DNA from: DATKDU01 sp035649415
Lineage (GTDB): Bacteria > Planctomycetota > Planctomycetia > Pirellulales > Pirellulaceae
DNA length: 11,121 nucleotides
Assembly (NCBI GenBank): GCA_035649415.1
Contig: DASRJP010000066.1
Location: 1-11,121, forward strand
Reading direction: 5' to 3'
Part shown: in pieces, positions 1 through 7,792 of the stretch
Numbering within the stretch: the stretch's first letter is position 1
Layout of the letters: each line of letters opens with the position of its first letter
Notes under the pieces: model-generated
Told to the model about the DNA's origin: nothing
Database searches by the model: none
Seen by the model: only the letters and a program-made list of their open reading frames with translations
Position numbers and translations under genes: made by a program

Positions 1-1516
1 CTCGACCCGGCTCCAACTTGACGGCGTCCGACACGAGCACCATCGAGACGTTGGTGGTGCGCGAGTATTCGGGCTTCACCTTGGACACGTCCTGTACCGC
101 CTCGGCAAATGCTTTGCGGTAAAGGATCGGTTTGTCCCCGACCGGCTGGGGCTTGAGGACCGCGGCGAAGAACTGTGTTTCGACGCCGACGTACTCCATC
201 GGCTCTGGCTTGTTGGACGACAGCAGGGGCTCTTCGTAAGTTTCCTTTTCCTTCGCTGCTTTGACCGCTCCGTCATAAATGGCGCGGCAACCAAACAGCC
301 GCTGCACTTGGTCGGGCTGACGCCGGACGACATCCCGCGCACCGGCTGAGTACCCAATTGAAGGGTGCAGCTTGGTCAAATACCACCACCCTTCCAGCGG
401 CAGGCCATTGGGGCCCCACAGCCGATAACCCAGCGGAACGGCGGCGGCCAGATCGCTGTGGATTTCGATCTGCATGTGCAGCGAATACGGACGCTCCAGG
501 CCCGGGTTCCCGGCCGCGCGGCGGGCCAGCGTATAGCGCTTGACGATCCGCAGCGACCCGCTCTGGCCGATTTCTTTGAGCGCGTCCGCGTCCAAGCGGT
601 AGGTGAATTCGGCGCTGTCGGCAGACGATTTGGTCAGCTCCCAGTCCGCGTCGCGCAGCGACGGCAGAGCGTGGATCTCCTTCTCGCCGGCCCGCACCGA
701 GTGCTCCGCCACGCGGTCCAGCGACAGCAGAAAGGACAATGGATCGGTCACCATTTCGCCATCGTGGTCATGCGTCTCTGGGCGAATCAGTTCCAGCGGA
801 TGGCGCGTAAGCTGCGTGCGGAATGAAAGCGACTGCCGCTGGCCGTTGAGCTGGCGAATGACGTCGATTTCGATATTTTGTCCGGGCTTGGTCTTCCGTA
901 ATTGCCGCTCGACTTCCGCGGGGCTGCCCATTTTCGCGCCGCCGACGGCAGTGATGACGTCCCCCGCGGCCAGGCCGCCGCTGACTTTGCTCCCCGTCTC
1001 TTTCGCCAGAAATGCGGGCGTGCCGGGGCCCACGGCGCCCACGCGGCAGCCATCGTCGGTCGCAGCCAACGCCAGGTGACCGAGATAACCCGTGTTATCG
1101 TCCGTGTCGAAGTATTGCCGCTTGCTGTCTCCCGCCAGCTCAACGCGTTCCACGGCGGCCCCTCGGCTGACAACGGTGACGAGACCTGGGTAGCCGCTGT
1201 TAATGTCGAGCGAGCCCAATGACACGCGGGCCATGGTCGATTTGGAAACGGGTTTGACGGCCGGCACTTCGGGCCCGGCAGCCCCGGGCTCTTTGACCTC
1301 GGCCTGCTTCGGCTTGCCTTGCGCGTCGTCCTGCTTGTCTTTTGCCGCCGGCTGCTTTTTGCCGTCAATCGCGGGTTTTTCGTCGTCGCCTTTGGGTTCC
1401 TCGTCCTTCTGGGCAACCGGCGGTGGTGGTGGCGGCGTGAGCCACTTGAGCAGCGCGAAGTGCGCCCCCAGCACGAGGATCACGAGGACGATGAACAGGA
1501 TGTGACGGCGTTCCAC
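1..1516 (-). CDS. yidC: Membrane protein insertase YidC with inserted PDZ domain (5' part; C-terminus outside window)
   Basis: The protein inserts and folds inner-membrane proteins, alone or with SecYEG. 505 codons are present. A short basic N-terminus leads into one hydrophobic segment (about residues 6-26), then a Pro/Lys/Asp-rich linker (about 28-92). The periplasmic domain starts near residue 98 (SLGSLDINSGY, VSRGAAVERVEL), is interrupted by a PDZ-like domain (about 155-238, with GGLAAGDVITAVGG and TKPGQNIEIDVIR), and resumes at RHPLELIRPE. Later YidC-type motifs are NGLPLEGWWYLTKL (about 370-383) and GVETQFFAAVL (about 444-454). The catalytic five-helix core lies beyond the window edge. 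The start is a GTG giving VERRHILFIV, chosen because it directly precedes the membrane segment; no clear Shine-Dalgarno is seen, and the sequence just upstream is a heptad repeat. A PDZ-containing YidC is, to my knowledge, a planctomycete trait. The general call is sure; the PDZ boundary is by eye. Confidence 0.87.
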   Translation of the reverse strand, partial: MERRHILFIVLVILVLGAHFALLKWLTPPPPPPVAQKDEEPKGDDEKPAIDGKKQPAAKDKQDDAQGKPKQAEVKEPGAAGPEVPAVKPVSKSTMARVSLGSLDINSGYPGLVTVVSRGAAVERVELAGDSKRQYFDTDDNTGYLGHLALAATDDGCRVGAVGPGTPAFLAKETGSKVSGGLAAGDVITAVGGAKMGSPAEVERQLRKTKPGQNIEIDVIRQLNGQRQSLSFRTQLTRHPLELIRPETHDHDGEMVTDPLSFLLSLDRVAEHSVRAGEKEIHALPSLRDADWELTKSSADSAEFTYRLDADALKEIGQSGSLRIVKRYTLARRAAGNPGLERPYSLHMQIEIHSDLAAAVPLGYRLWGPNGLPLEGWWYLTKLHPSIGYSAGARDVVRRQPDQVQRLFGCRAIYDGAVKAAKEKETYEEPLLSSNKPEPMEYVGVETQFFAAVLKPQPVGDKPILYRKAFAEAVQDVSKVKPEYSRTTNVSMVLVSDAVKLEPGR

Positions 1517-1522
1517 GGTGGG

Positions 1523-1550
1523 CAGGAGACAGGAGTCAGGGGACAGGACG
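1523..1550. repeat. Heptad tandem repeat next to the yidC start
   Basis: Four consecutive 7-bp units of the form CAGGRNN (CAGGAGA, CAGGAGT, CAGGGGA, CAGGACG) begin 6 bp upstream of the yidC GTG. Read on the minus strand this is a CCTGNCT-type tract. The same kind of tract occurs at 9775-9801 and in short form at 10741-10755, each time next to another repeat element. Confidence 0.6.
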
Positions 1551-1608
1551 AGCAGCGACGCTTCGCGCGATTTTTCGGTCAGGAGGCGGCAGTCCGGCGA
1601 AGCGCAAA

Positions 1609-1665
1609 GCAATTGCAAATTGCGAATTGATCATTGCAAATTGATTACTTCCATTTTGCAATTGC
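1609..1665. repeat. TTGCAA-rich repeat tract upstream of yidC
   Basis: An A/T-rich stretch in a GC-rich surrounding, built from variants of ATTGCAAATTG (1612-1622 and 1633-1643) and ending in CATTTTGCAATTG. The words are near-palindromic, so both strands look alike. A related tract (TTTTGCATTTGCAC, CATTTTGCATAT) occurs at 9732-9761. It may supply an A/T-rich promoter region for yidC, but no good -35/-10 pair could be fixed. The rest of the 181 bp gap between the phosphoesterase and yidC shows nothing else clear. Confidence 0.5.
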
Positions 1666-1697
1666 CGCTCGGTTTCGCAGGCCTGGCCTGTGAATCC

Positions 1698-2447
1698 TCA
1701 CCTACCATCCTTCAGCCGGTCCGCCAGAAACGGGTCGAGCTCGTCAATGGAATAGATTTTCTCCATTGTCCGTTCGACCGGATAGGGGACCCGCCTGAAT
1801 TCCACAAACTGTTCATCCAGAAGCAGATAGCACGCTCGCGGGTCGCCGTCGCGCGGCTGTCCCACCGAGCCGACGTTAAACATCGCCTTCCCCGCGGGGA
1901 GGGGATATCGTCCCGCGACTTCGTCGGGGCTGATGAACCGGCCATCCTCCGTAAAGACGCCTGGGACGTGCGTGTGCCCCTGGAAGCAGTAGCGCTCGAT
2001 CAACGAAAACAGCCGCTCCAGCTTGCGGATGTTGTAGACGTCCTCTGGAAAGACGTACTCATTGAGGGGGTTGCGCACCGAGCCGTGGACGAACAGGAAG
2101 GGACCGACTCGGTGCGTCCGCGGCAATTCGCTCAAAAAGGTCCACCGCTGGTGAATCCGCTGCGGATCGCCGTTGGGCATTTCGAGCTGATCGCGGGTCC
2201 AGAAGATGGCCCGCTCGGCCCCGCTGGAAAAACCCTCGGGATCGTACAGCGCCCCTTGGTCGTGGTTCCCCAGGACGCACTGGGCAAACTCCATCGCCTG
2301 ATCGACGCATTCGCGCGGATTGGGGCCGTAACCGACGATGTCCCCCAGGCAAATGACGTCTTCCGCCCCCTGGCTTTGCACGTCCTGAAGCACTGCCTGG
2401 AGGGCCTCCAGGTTGCCATGAATGTCGCTAATGACGGCGTGCTTCAC
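1698..2447 (-). CDS. Calcineurin-like metallophosphoesterase
   Basis: A 249-residue protein of the small bacterial metallophosphoesterase family (YfcE/MJ0936-like), which hydrolyses phosphomono- or diesters with a two-metal centre. The family's metal ligands are all visible: SDIHGN (D8, H10), GDIVGYG (D36), GNHD (N61, H62), VHGS (H121) and GHTH (H158, H160). The length suits a single-domain enzyme; no signal peptide or membrane segment is seen, so it is probably cytoplasmic. The start is GTG, chosen because it gives MKHAVISDIHGN, the usual family N-terminus; the ribosome binding site is weak. The C-terminus, with FRRVPYPVERT and KIYSIDELD, is shared with a second gene cut by the right window edge. 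The substrate cannot be read from the sequence. It lies 145 bp after the short GH130 gene and 181 bp before yidC. Confidence 0.88.
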   Translation of the reverse strand: MKHAVISDIHGNLEALQAVLQDVQSQGAEDVICLGDIVGYGPNPRECVDQAMEFAQCVLGNHDQGALYDPEGFSSGAERAIFWTRDQLEMPNGDPQRIHQRWTFLSELPRTHRVGPFLFVHGSVRNPLNEYVFPEDVYNIRKLERLFSLIERYCFQGHTHVPGVFTEDGRFISPDEVAGRYPLPAGKAMFNVGSVGQPRDGDPRACYLLLDEQFVEFRRVPYPVERTMEKIYSIDELDPFLADRLKDGR

Positions 2448-2466
2448 GATTTCTCAGCCGGGGAAG

Positions 2467-2508
2467 GAAAAAGGGCGGGGGGCTCCAGGGAGCTTACGCT
2501 CAACGTAA
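2467..2508 (-). terminator. Two small adjacent hairpins, possible weak terminator
   Basis: In the 145 bp gap between the short GH130 gene and the phosphoesterase, two inverted repeats abut: TTACG/CGTAA (2494-2508, 5-nt loop) and GCTCC/GGAGC (2482-2493, 2-nt loop). In the minus direction they are followed by a C-rich stretch and a run of five T (2468-2472). The T run is about 9 nt past the last stem, so this is not a textbook intrinsic terminator. It could equally be a leader structure for the phosphoesterase mRNA. Confidence 0.2.
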
Positions 2509-2592
2509 CCCGAAGCGCGGCGGAGGGCAACGCACGTTTTCAGCCTGCCGAATGCAAAATGGCGCTGCGGCCTGCCCATCTAAGACTATTCG

Positions 2593-3624
2593 TCACTCAT
2601 CGGCCGTGATTGGAGCATGTTCTGTGGCGGCATCGCCTCTTTCTTCGCCATGTGCCGAGCGCCTTTCCGGGCAACCACACTCCTTCAGCCGCGACAGCAG
2701 CCGGCTGATGCTCGACGTCGCCAGAGCGACCGACGTATCTGCCGCTCCGTAATAGATGTTGAGCGAGTCTCCGTCTTCTCCCACCGTATAGCCGCACGGG
2801 AAGACGACGTTTTCCACGTCGCCGTTGCGCTCGTAAGGCTCTTCCGGTCCAAAGACCCATTCGTCCCCGCGCAGCAGGCACTTTTCTGGTTGTGCCAGGT
2901 CGAGCAGGGCCAGCCCCACTCGATAGATAGCCCCCGATGCCGAATAGCGCACGCCATGATACAGGATCAACCATCCTTCCGGCGTCTCGATCGGCGGCGG
3001 CGACAGTCCCACCTTGCCCGAGTCCCACCAGCCCCCCAGCCGCGTCATCAGCACCCGCTGGTGATCGCCCCAGTACCTCAGGTCGGGCGAGCGGGCAATC
3101 CAGATATGGGCCCCGGCGAACGGACTCACCGGCCGGTGCAGCATCACCCATTTGCCCTCGATCCGCTCTGGAAAGAGCGCGGCATCCTTGTTTTCCGGCG
3201 GCAAAATCTGGCCAATCCGCTCGTAAGATCGGAAGTCACGCGTCAGCGCCAGCGACAACCCCGGCCCCGCCTCGCCAAACGACGTGTACGTGACGGCCCA
3301 CTTCTTCAGTTCCGGCAAGAACGTAATGCGGGCATCCTCGATGCCGTAGCGCTCTTCCGGGATATCTTCATCGGGCAATAGCCCGCACACGGGATCGACG
3401 AACCAGTCGGTCGTGCCGTTGGGCGACCGCACGGAGCACAGGTGCGACTGGCCGCGGAAATCCTCCACGCGACAGAGCAACAGCGTGCTGCCGTCCTCCA
3501 GCCGCGCGACGGCCGGATTGAAGACCGCGTTGCAAGGATAGGGCCAATCCTCGGCAGTCAGAATCGGGTTGTCGGGATGACGCCGAAAGAGTGGCTCATG
3601 ACGCGCCGACTTGTGCGGGCTCAC
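2593..3624 (-). CDS. GH130 family glycoside phosphorylase-like protein (short type)
   Basis: 343 residues from the chosen GTG. GH130 enzymes are five-bladed propellers, mostly phosphorolysing beta-mannosides (for example mannosylglucose or beta-1,4-mannooligosaccharides) to alpha-mannose-1-phosphate. Family motifs: HPDNPIL (16-22), NAVFNPAV (32-39), RVEDFRGQS (52-60), GIEDAR (94-99; D97 at the general-acid position, the usual motif being EDPR), KDAALFPERIEGK (146-158), LHRP (162-165), and GWWDSGKVGLSPPPIETPEG followed by YHGV. The K, R and H residues of the phosphate site appear present, favouring phosphorylase over hydrolase. The start is GTG at 3624 because AAAGGA lies 9 nt upstream; ATG at 3666 and TTG at 3681 are in frame further up. 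It overlaps the glycosyltransferase by 29 bp, so the two are translationally coupled. The last 25 residues or so are charged and non-conserved-looking. Confidence 0.85.
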   Translation of the reverse strand: MSPHKSARHEPLFRRHPDNPILTAEDWPYPCNAVFNPAVARLEDGSTLLLCRVEDFRGQSHLCSVRSPNGTTDWFVDPVCGLLPDEDIPEERYGIEDARITFLPELKKWAVTYTSFGEAGPGLSLALTRDFRSYERIGQILPPENKDAALFPERIEGKWVMLHRPVSPFAGAHIWIARSPDLRYWGDHQRVLMTRLGGWWDSGKVGLSPPPIETPEGWLILYHGVRYSASGAIYRVGLALLDLAQPEKCLLRGDEWVFGPEEPYERNGDVENVVFPCGYTVGEDGDSLNIYYGAADTSVALATSSISRLLSRLKECGCPERRSAHGEERGDAATEHAPITADE

Positions 3625-5926
3625 GACTTGCGTTCCTTTCAGGTGGTGTCGATCCAGCGGGAACATGTTCGAGCGCAGCAATGGCCTGTAGCGACATCAA
3701 CCAGGCCAGGGTGGATTCGCTCCCTTGATTCTGGTTCACATGGTCGCCGTGCAGGCCGTCGCGACAGCCGCCCGTCTGATAGTCATAAAGCGGCTTGCCC
3801 AGCACGTTGCGGCCGAGAAACCATTCGAAACAGCGCCGTGCTGCCACCGCCCACTCGCGCTGGCCGGTAATCTGGTACGCCGCCACGCACGCTTCGAGCA
3901 GCGCGTGTGCTTCCAGCGGACGTTGATCGAAGACCATTCGCTCGCTGTCGCGGGGGCAGATTCGCTCGTCGCCAACGGGTGACAGCAAGCCGTCCTCGGT
4001 GTTGAATTCGAGCAGCCAGCGCAGGGCGCCGAGGCCGCGCTCGACGATGTCCTCCCGGCCCAGGCCATGCCCCGCCAGGAGCAGCGCGTGGGGCAGAACG
4101 CCGTTGTCTCCCTTCAATTCCGGCTCTGGCCACAGCCAACCCTCGCCGTGCTCAAGCGCCGGCTCCTCAAACAGCTTCCACAATCGCTCCGCGAGGGTCT
4201 CGCGAATCCGCCGGGCCTGGCTGTCGCCGCTGTAGCGGGTGAGATAAGCGTCGATTCCCAAAAGCGTGTAGGCCCAGGCCCGAGGTGACGCAAACTCCAC
4301 CGCCGCCGGCAGCAACCGATCGAAGAGGTCGAGTGCCGAGGCCCGCATTCCATCGAGCGGCGCAAGCGCCACTGCCTCGCCGAGCCCCCACAGCGCGCGG
4401 GCGTGACTTTCCTCTGAACCTGCCTCCTGCGGCCACCGCCGCTCGTACGACAGGAAGCTGCCGAAGCGGCCTCGCTCCAGATCGTGGGCGTGGTGCAAAA
4501 AGCTCAGGCATGTACCGGCTAGCTTCAATAAGGGCGACGACCGCGCCCGCTGGTTGGCCCGCAGTGCGACCGCCAGCGCCCGGGCATTGTCATCGGTGCA
4601 ATATCCGTGGAAGCGATTGGGGGTCGTGAAGTGGGCGTGCCGCAGCACGCCGACGTCGTCGGACATGGCCAGCAGATGGTCGAATTTCGGCTCGGGAATG
4701 GCCCGCATCCGCGCACCGGCATCGAGCGGGCGAACGGGCTGGAAAGGATGCGGCACGCTGGGCCGTGATACCACCTGCCGGAACACGTCCAGGTACGAGC
4801 GGGCCACTTCGCTCCACAGCGCCTGGCGGCTGAACAGGTACGCCTTCTTGCGCATCGCCTGCTGCTCGACCTCGTGCTCCAGCAGCCAGCAGGCGGCGTC
4901 GGCAATGCTGTCGCAGTCGCGAAACTTCACCAGCATGCCGCGACCTTCGTCCAGCATTTCGCGGGCGTAGATATAAGGGGTGGAAATGACCGCCTTCCCC
5001 GCTCCCATCGCGTAGGCCAGCGTGCCAGACGTGATTTGCTGCTCCGTCAGGTAGGGGGTCAGATAGAGATCGGCCGCGCCCAGATAGTGACACAGCTCGT
5101 CCAGCTCGACGAAGCGGTCGTGGAACGCGACGTTTTCCCCCACGCCCAGGTCGTCGGCCATGCGCATCAGGCTGTGACGGTACTCCTCCCCATGTTCCTC
5201 CTTGATCCGCGGATGGGTGGCGCCCAGCACGAGATACATGAAATCGGGATGTCGCTCCACGATCTTGGGCAGCGACCGAATGCCGTACTCGATCCCCTTG
5301 TACTGCGTGAGCAACCCAAAGGTGAGCATCACCTTCCGCCCTTCGACGGCGAACTGGTCCTTGTAAAAGCTCGGATCGACGAACGGTACGTCGGGAATGC
5401 CGTGCGGAATGATGATCACTTTCTCGGCCGGCGCGCCAAAAACCTGCTTCAGCAGCTCCGCCCCGCGGCGGCTCATCACCACCACGCGATCGGACATTTC
5501 CACTACGCTCGTCAGAATTCGCTTTTGCTCCTCCAGCGGCTGCTCGAGCACCGTGTGGACCGTGGTGACCACCGGCATTCGCACCTCGCGCAGCAGATTG
5601 AGCACGTGCGCCCCCTCTTTGCCGCCGAAGATGCCATACTCGTGCTGCAAGAGCAGAAGATCGAGCCCGCGCGTATTCATCAGGTCGGCCGCCAGCCGAT
5701 AATCGGGCGGCTCTTCCTGGCGGACCTCGAACCGCACGCAGTCCGGATACTCGTAGTTCGTCAAACCGTCGTTCATTGCCACGATCTGGCACGATTGCGG
5801 ATCGCCCAGCTCGCGGCCGATGGCGCCGCACAAGTCGCTAGCGAACGTGGCCAGGCCGCAGCGCCGTGGCACATAGGTCGAAACGCAGCCAAAACGCAGA
5901 TTGTGCGGAGTTTCAGCCGAGATCAT
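3596..5926 (-). CDS. GT4-type glycosyltransferase with C-terminal helical toroid-like domain
   Basis: 776 residues. The N-terminal 385 or so form a GT-B glycosyltransferase: glycine-rich N-terminus FGCVSTYVPRRCGLATF (12-28), QHEYGIFGG (94-102), PHGIPDVPF (174-182), FGLLTQYKGIEYGI (203-216) and TEQQITSGTLAYAMGAGKAV (294-313). The retaining GT4 E-x7-E pair is incomplete: E295 is there but the second position is Leu303. After a Pro-rich linker (about 388-403), residues 405-760 look like an alpha/alpha toroid, all helical with conserved-looking RFHGYCTDDNARAL (438-451) and a late GSESTLAWLMSL segment; its function is unknown to me. No signal peptide, so probably cytoplasmic. The start ATG has a strong GGGAGG at 5934-5939. 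Donor and acceptor cannot be read from the sequence; the GH130 genes on both sides suggest a mannose-containing product (inference). Confidence 0.82.
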   Translation of the reverse strand: MISAETPHNLRFGCVSTYVPRRCGLATFASDLCGAIGRELGDPQSCQIVAMNDGLTNYEYPDCVRFEVRQEEPPDYRLAADLMNTRGLDLLLLQHEYGIFGGKEGAHVLNLLREVRMPVVTTVHTVLEQPLEEQKRILTSVVEMSDRVVVMSRRGAELLKQVFGAPAEKVIIIPHGIPDVPFVDPSFYKDQFAVEGRKVMLTFGLLTQYKGIEYGIRSLPKIVERHPDFMYLVLGATHPRIKEEHGEEYRHSLMRMADDLGVGENVAFHDRFVELDELCHYLGAADLYLTPYLTEQQITSGTLAYAMGAGKAVISTPYIYAREMLDEGRGMLVKFRDCDSIADAACWLLEHEVEQQAMRKKAYLFSRQALWSEVARSYLDVFRQVVSRPSVPHPFQPVRPLDAGARMRAIPEPKFDHLLAMSDDVGVLRHAHFTTPNRFHGYCTDDNARALAVALRANQRARSSPLLKLAGTCLSFLHHAHDLERGRFGSFLSYERRWPQEAGSEESHARALWGLGEAVALAPLDGMRASALDLFDRLLPAAVEFASPRAWAYTLLGIDAYLTRYSGDSQARRIRETLAERLWKLFEEPALEHGEGWLWPEPELKGDNGVLPHALLLAGHGLGREDIVERGLGALRWLLEFNTEDGLLSPVGDERICPRDSERMVFDQRPLEAHALLEACVAAYQITGQREWAVAARRCFEWFLGRNVLGKPLYDYQTGGCRDGLHGDHVNQNQGSESTLAWLMSLQAIAALEHVPAGSTPPERNASREPAQVGAS
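3634..3639 (-). promoter_or_regulatory. Ribosome binding site for the short GH130 gene
   Basis: AAAGGA on the minus strand, 9 nt before GTG at 3624 and inside the end of the glycosyltransferase gene. It is the reason for choosing this start over the in-frame ATG at 3666, which has no comparable site. Confidence 0.4.
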
Positions 5927-6000
5927 CGCGCGTCCTCCCTGGCCAGCAGCCGCTCCCGGCCGGTCCCGCGCAAGTGGCGGGGCCCAGCGGGCGCAAGCCT

Positions 6001-6054
6001 GGCAAGATCCCCCGTCGTTTTTCCTTGCCGAATTGGCAACTTACATGCCAATTC
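6001..6054 (-). promoter_or_regulatory. Two back-to-back hairpins in the leader of the glycosyltransferase gene
   Basis: In the 211 bp gap between the long GH130 and the glycosyltransferase, a perfect 9-bp inverted repeat (GAATTGGCA 6030-6038, TGCCAATTC 6046-6054, 7-nt loop) directly abuts a 6-bp one (GGCAAG 6001-6006, CTTGCC 6024-6029). They lie 75-128 nt upstream of the ATG. No T run follows on the minus strand, so a plain terminator is unlikely; an operator, mRNA leader structure or processing site is possible. Confidence 0.45.
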
Positions 6055-6137
6055 TATGGTGACAGCGGCACTCCGAGAAACGGGGCAGCCGCAACGTTAG
6101 TTCGTCGCAACCGCTCAATTAACTCGCGACGCGACAC

Positions 6138-7634
6138 CTAGTTCAGCAATCGATCCAGCAGACGCGGGAGCGATACGCGAGCGAATCCAGTGGCCGCATC
6201 CGACATCGCGTACGGAATGAACACAACGTCCCCGTGCAGCATCGCGCCGCATGTGTAAACGACGTTGGGCACGTAGCCTTCCCGTTCTTCCTCCGTCGGC
6301 ATTAGCAGCGGCTCATTGAGATAGCCGCGGACGCGCAGCGGGTCGTTCAAATCCAGCAGCATCGCGCCGATGCAGTAGCGGCGCATCGGCCCCACGCCGT
6401 GGGTGAGCAGCAGCCAGCCTTCGGGCGTTTCCAGAGGCGAACCGCAATTGCCGAGCTGCATGAACTCCCAGGGATGCACGGGGGACCGCAGCCGCTCGGC
6501 GGATCCCCAAAAATCGACGTTGTCGGAGAACATGATGTAAAGGTTCTCGCCGTCGATCCGGCCGCACATGCAATAAAGTCCTTTGACGCGGCGGGGAAAC
6601 AGAGCCATCCCCTTGTTCTGCACGCATTTCCCGTTAAGCGTGTGAATATGCATCACCTTCAGGTCGGTGGTCGCCATGATCTGCGGCAGAATTCGATAGC
6701 CGTCGAACGCCGTATACGTGCCGTAATACGTCGTCGTTCCGTCGTCGTCTCGGAAGGCGACCATCCGCAGGTCCTCGATGCCGCGGCTTTCGCTGTCGCT
6801 TTGCGGGAAGATGACTTGTTGGGAAATGTGCATGTCCTGGGGTATTTCGAGCTGGTAGTTCTCGCGGGCCAGCCAGCGGATCCCTTCCAGGGCCTGTTCT
6901 GGCGGGAAGTCGCCGTCATGCTGCCGGAATTGCGTCAGCGCCCGCTCCAATTCCTGATAGGTGAAGTTGTCCGGCAGCAGATTCATCACCTGGTTGGTCA
7001 CCGACTCTTCCACCCGCATCTCGCGCAGCTTGCGCCAGAATAGTTTTTTTTCGTACTGCCGGTCGAGCACTTTTCGCAATCGGTAGGAGATCGTGGGAGG
7101 GGCATCCATCGAGACGGTGTAATCGGCGTGGATGATCCCCGTGCGGAAGACGATCGAGGAGAGGTGCCCTTCGCCCGTGGCCCGCAGGCTGAGGATGAAC
7201 CGCTTGCCTCCCTCAGGAACGTTGTGCTGGTTGGGATGCGGGACGATCGACGGGTTGAACAGTGCCGCCGAAGCCAGCGAGTACTCCATGGTGAAGTATG
7301 AGCCGATCAGCCGCCGCCGCGACGGGGAGAGCGTCCTGGTCGCTAGCGAATCGTGTCCGACCAGTGCCGCGGCCATGTGGAAATGCTCGTCGAACACCGT
7401 TTCGAGCGCGCGGTGGCGATGTTGAAAGGAGGCCAGCACGTCGGTGAGGACGCGTTCGACCTCGTCGTCGCTCAGGCTCAGCACACGGGTCAAGACGTTG
7501 TGCACGCGGTCGGCGCCGCCGGGAAAGAAGGGACGCGTGATCAGCACCCGGCTGTCCGCCCCGAACCGGACCGGCAGTCGCTCGATGACGAGGGGCGGGC
7601 GCGCCGGCGGTGCTATGGCAGTGTCCATGTCCAC
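6138..7634 (-). CDS. GH130 family protein, long type with N-terminal helical extension
   Basis: 498 residues, about 150 longer than the typical GH130 enzyme. The extra length is a mostly helical N-terminal part (about 20-120) and a helical insertion (about 183-262, with RQYEKKLFWRKLREMRVEE). Propeller motifs: ALFNPSIV (124-131), RGIEDLRMV (284-292; D288 at the general-acid position), YYGTYTAFDG (303-312), NKGMALFPRRVKG (340-352), CGRI (357-360), LETPEGWLLLTHGVG (401-415). The Lys and His expected at the phosphate site are kept (K341, H412), but the HR of LHRP is replaced by GR, so phosphorylase versus hydrolase is open. Start GTG at 7634; ATG at 7628 is an equal choice, neither having a good Shine-Dalgarno. 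First gene of the GH130-GT4-GH130 series. No signal peptide: cytoplasmic. Confidence 0.83.
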   Translation of the reverse strand: MDMDTAIAPPARPPLVIERLPVRFGADSRVLITRPFFPGGADRVHNVLTRVLSLSDDEVERVLTDVLASFQHRHRALETVFDEHFHMAAALVGHDSLATRTLSPSRRRLIGSYFTMEYSLASAALFNPSIVPHPNQHNVPEGGKRFILSLRATGEGHLSSIVFRTGIIHADYTVSMDAPPTISYRLRKVLDRQYEKKLFWRKLREMRVEESVTNQVMNLLPDNFTYQELERALTQFRQHDGDFPPEQALEGIRWLARENYQLEIPQDMHISQQVIFPQSDSESRGIEDLRMVAFRDDDGTTTYYGTYTAFDGYRILPQIMATTDLKVMHIHTLNGKCVQNKGMALFPRRVKGLYCMCGRIDGENLYIMFSDNVDFWGSAERLRSPVHPWEFMQLGNCGSPLETPEGWLLLTHGVGPMRRYCIGAMLLDLNDPLRVRGYLNEPLLMPTEEEREGYVPNVVYTCGAMLHGDVVFIPYAMSDAATGFARVSLPRLLDRLLN

Positions 7635-7690
7635 GTTAGCGTCAAATCGAGTCGGACGATCTCGCTCATACTCGTTCGAATCACTGATTT

Positions 7691-7719
7691 TTCGTACCAG
7701 CGCGCGACCAAGCGGTCAA
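7691..7719 (-). promoter_or_regulatory. Possible sigma70-type promoter of the GH130-GT4-GH130 cluster
   Basis: On the minus strand TTGACC (7714-7719) and TACGAA (7691-7696) are separated by 17 bp. The -35 matches consensus at 5 of 6, the -10 only at 3 of 6. The predicted start lies about 50 nt before the GTG at 7634, a sensible leader length. The spacer holds GACC/GGTC half-sites (GACCGCTTGGTC) that could be an operator. Confidence 0.3.
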
Positions 7720-7762
7720 TAAGCATGAGCCGCTGGGACGAACAAGTGCCGGCAGGATGCTG

Positions 7763-7792
7763 AATGACCTTAGCCGGAGGCTAAGAGCCTCC
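7763..7792. repeat. Structured repeat C, copy 1
   Basis: AATGACCTTAGCCGGAG followed by a hairpin: GGAGGCT (7776-7782), loop AAG, AGCCTCC (7786-7792). The second copy is at 8125-8156 and keeps the fold with a changed base pair. It immediately precedes the tandem hairpins at 7788-7865, overlapping them by 5 bp. Confidence 0.55.

Noticed and set aside
787..1416. 209-codon minus-strand frame rich in Arg, Ser and Pro
   Set aside because: A shadow of yidC in another frame; the yidC frame has the family motifs and a GTG start.
4590..5831. 413-codon minus-strand frame
   Set aside because: A GC-rich shadow of the glycosyltransferase gene, with no family motifs.
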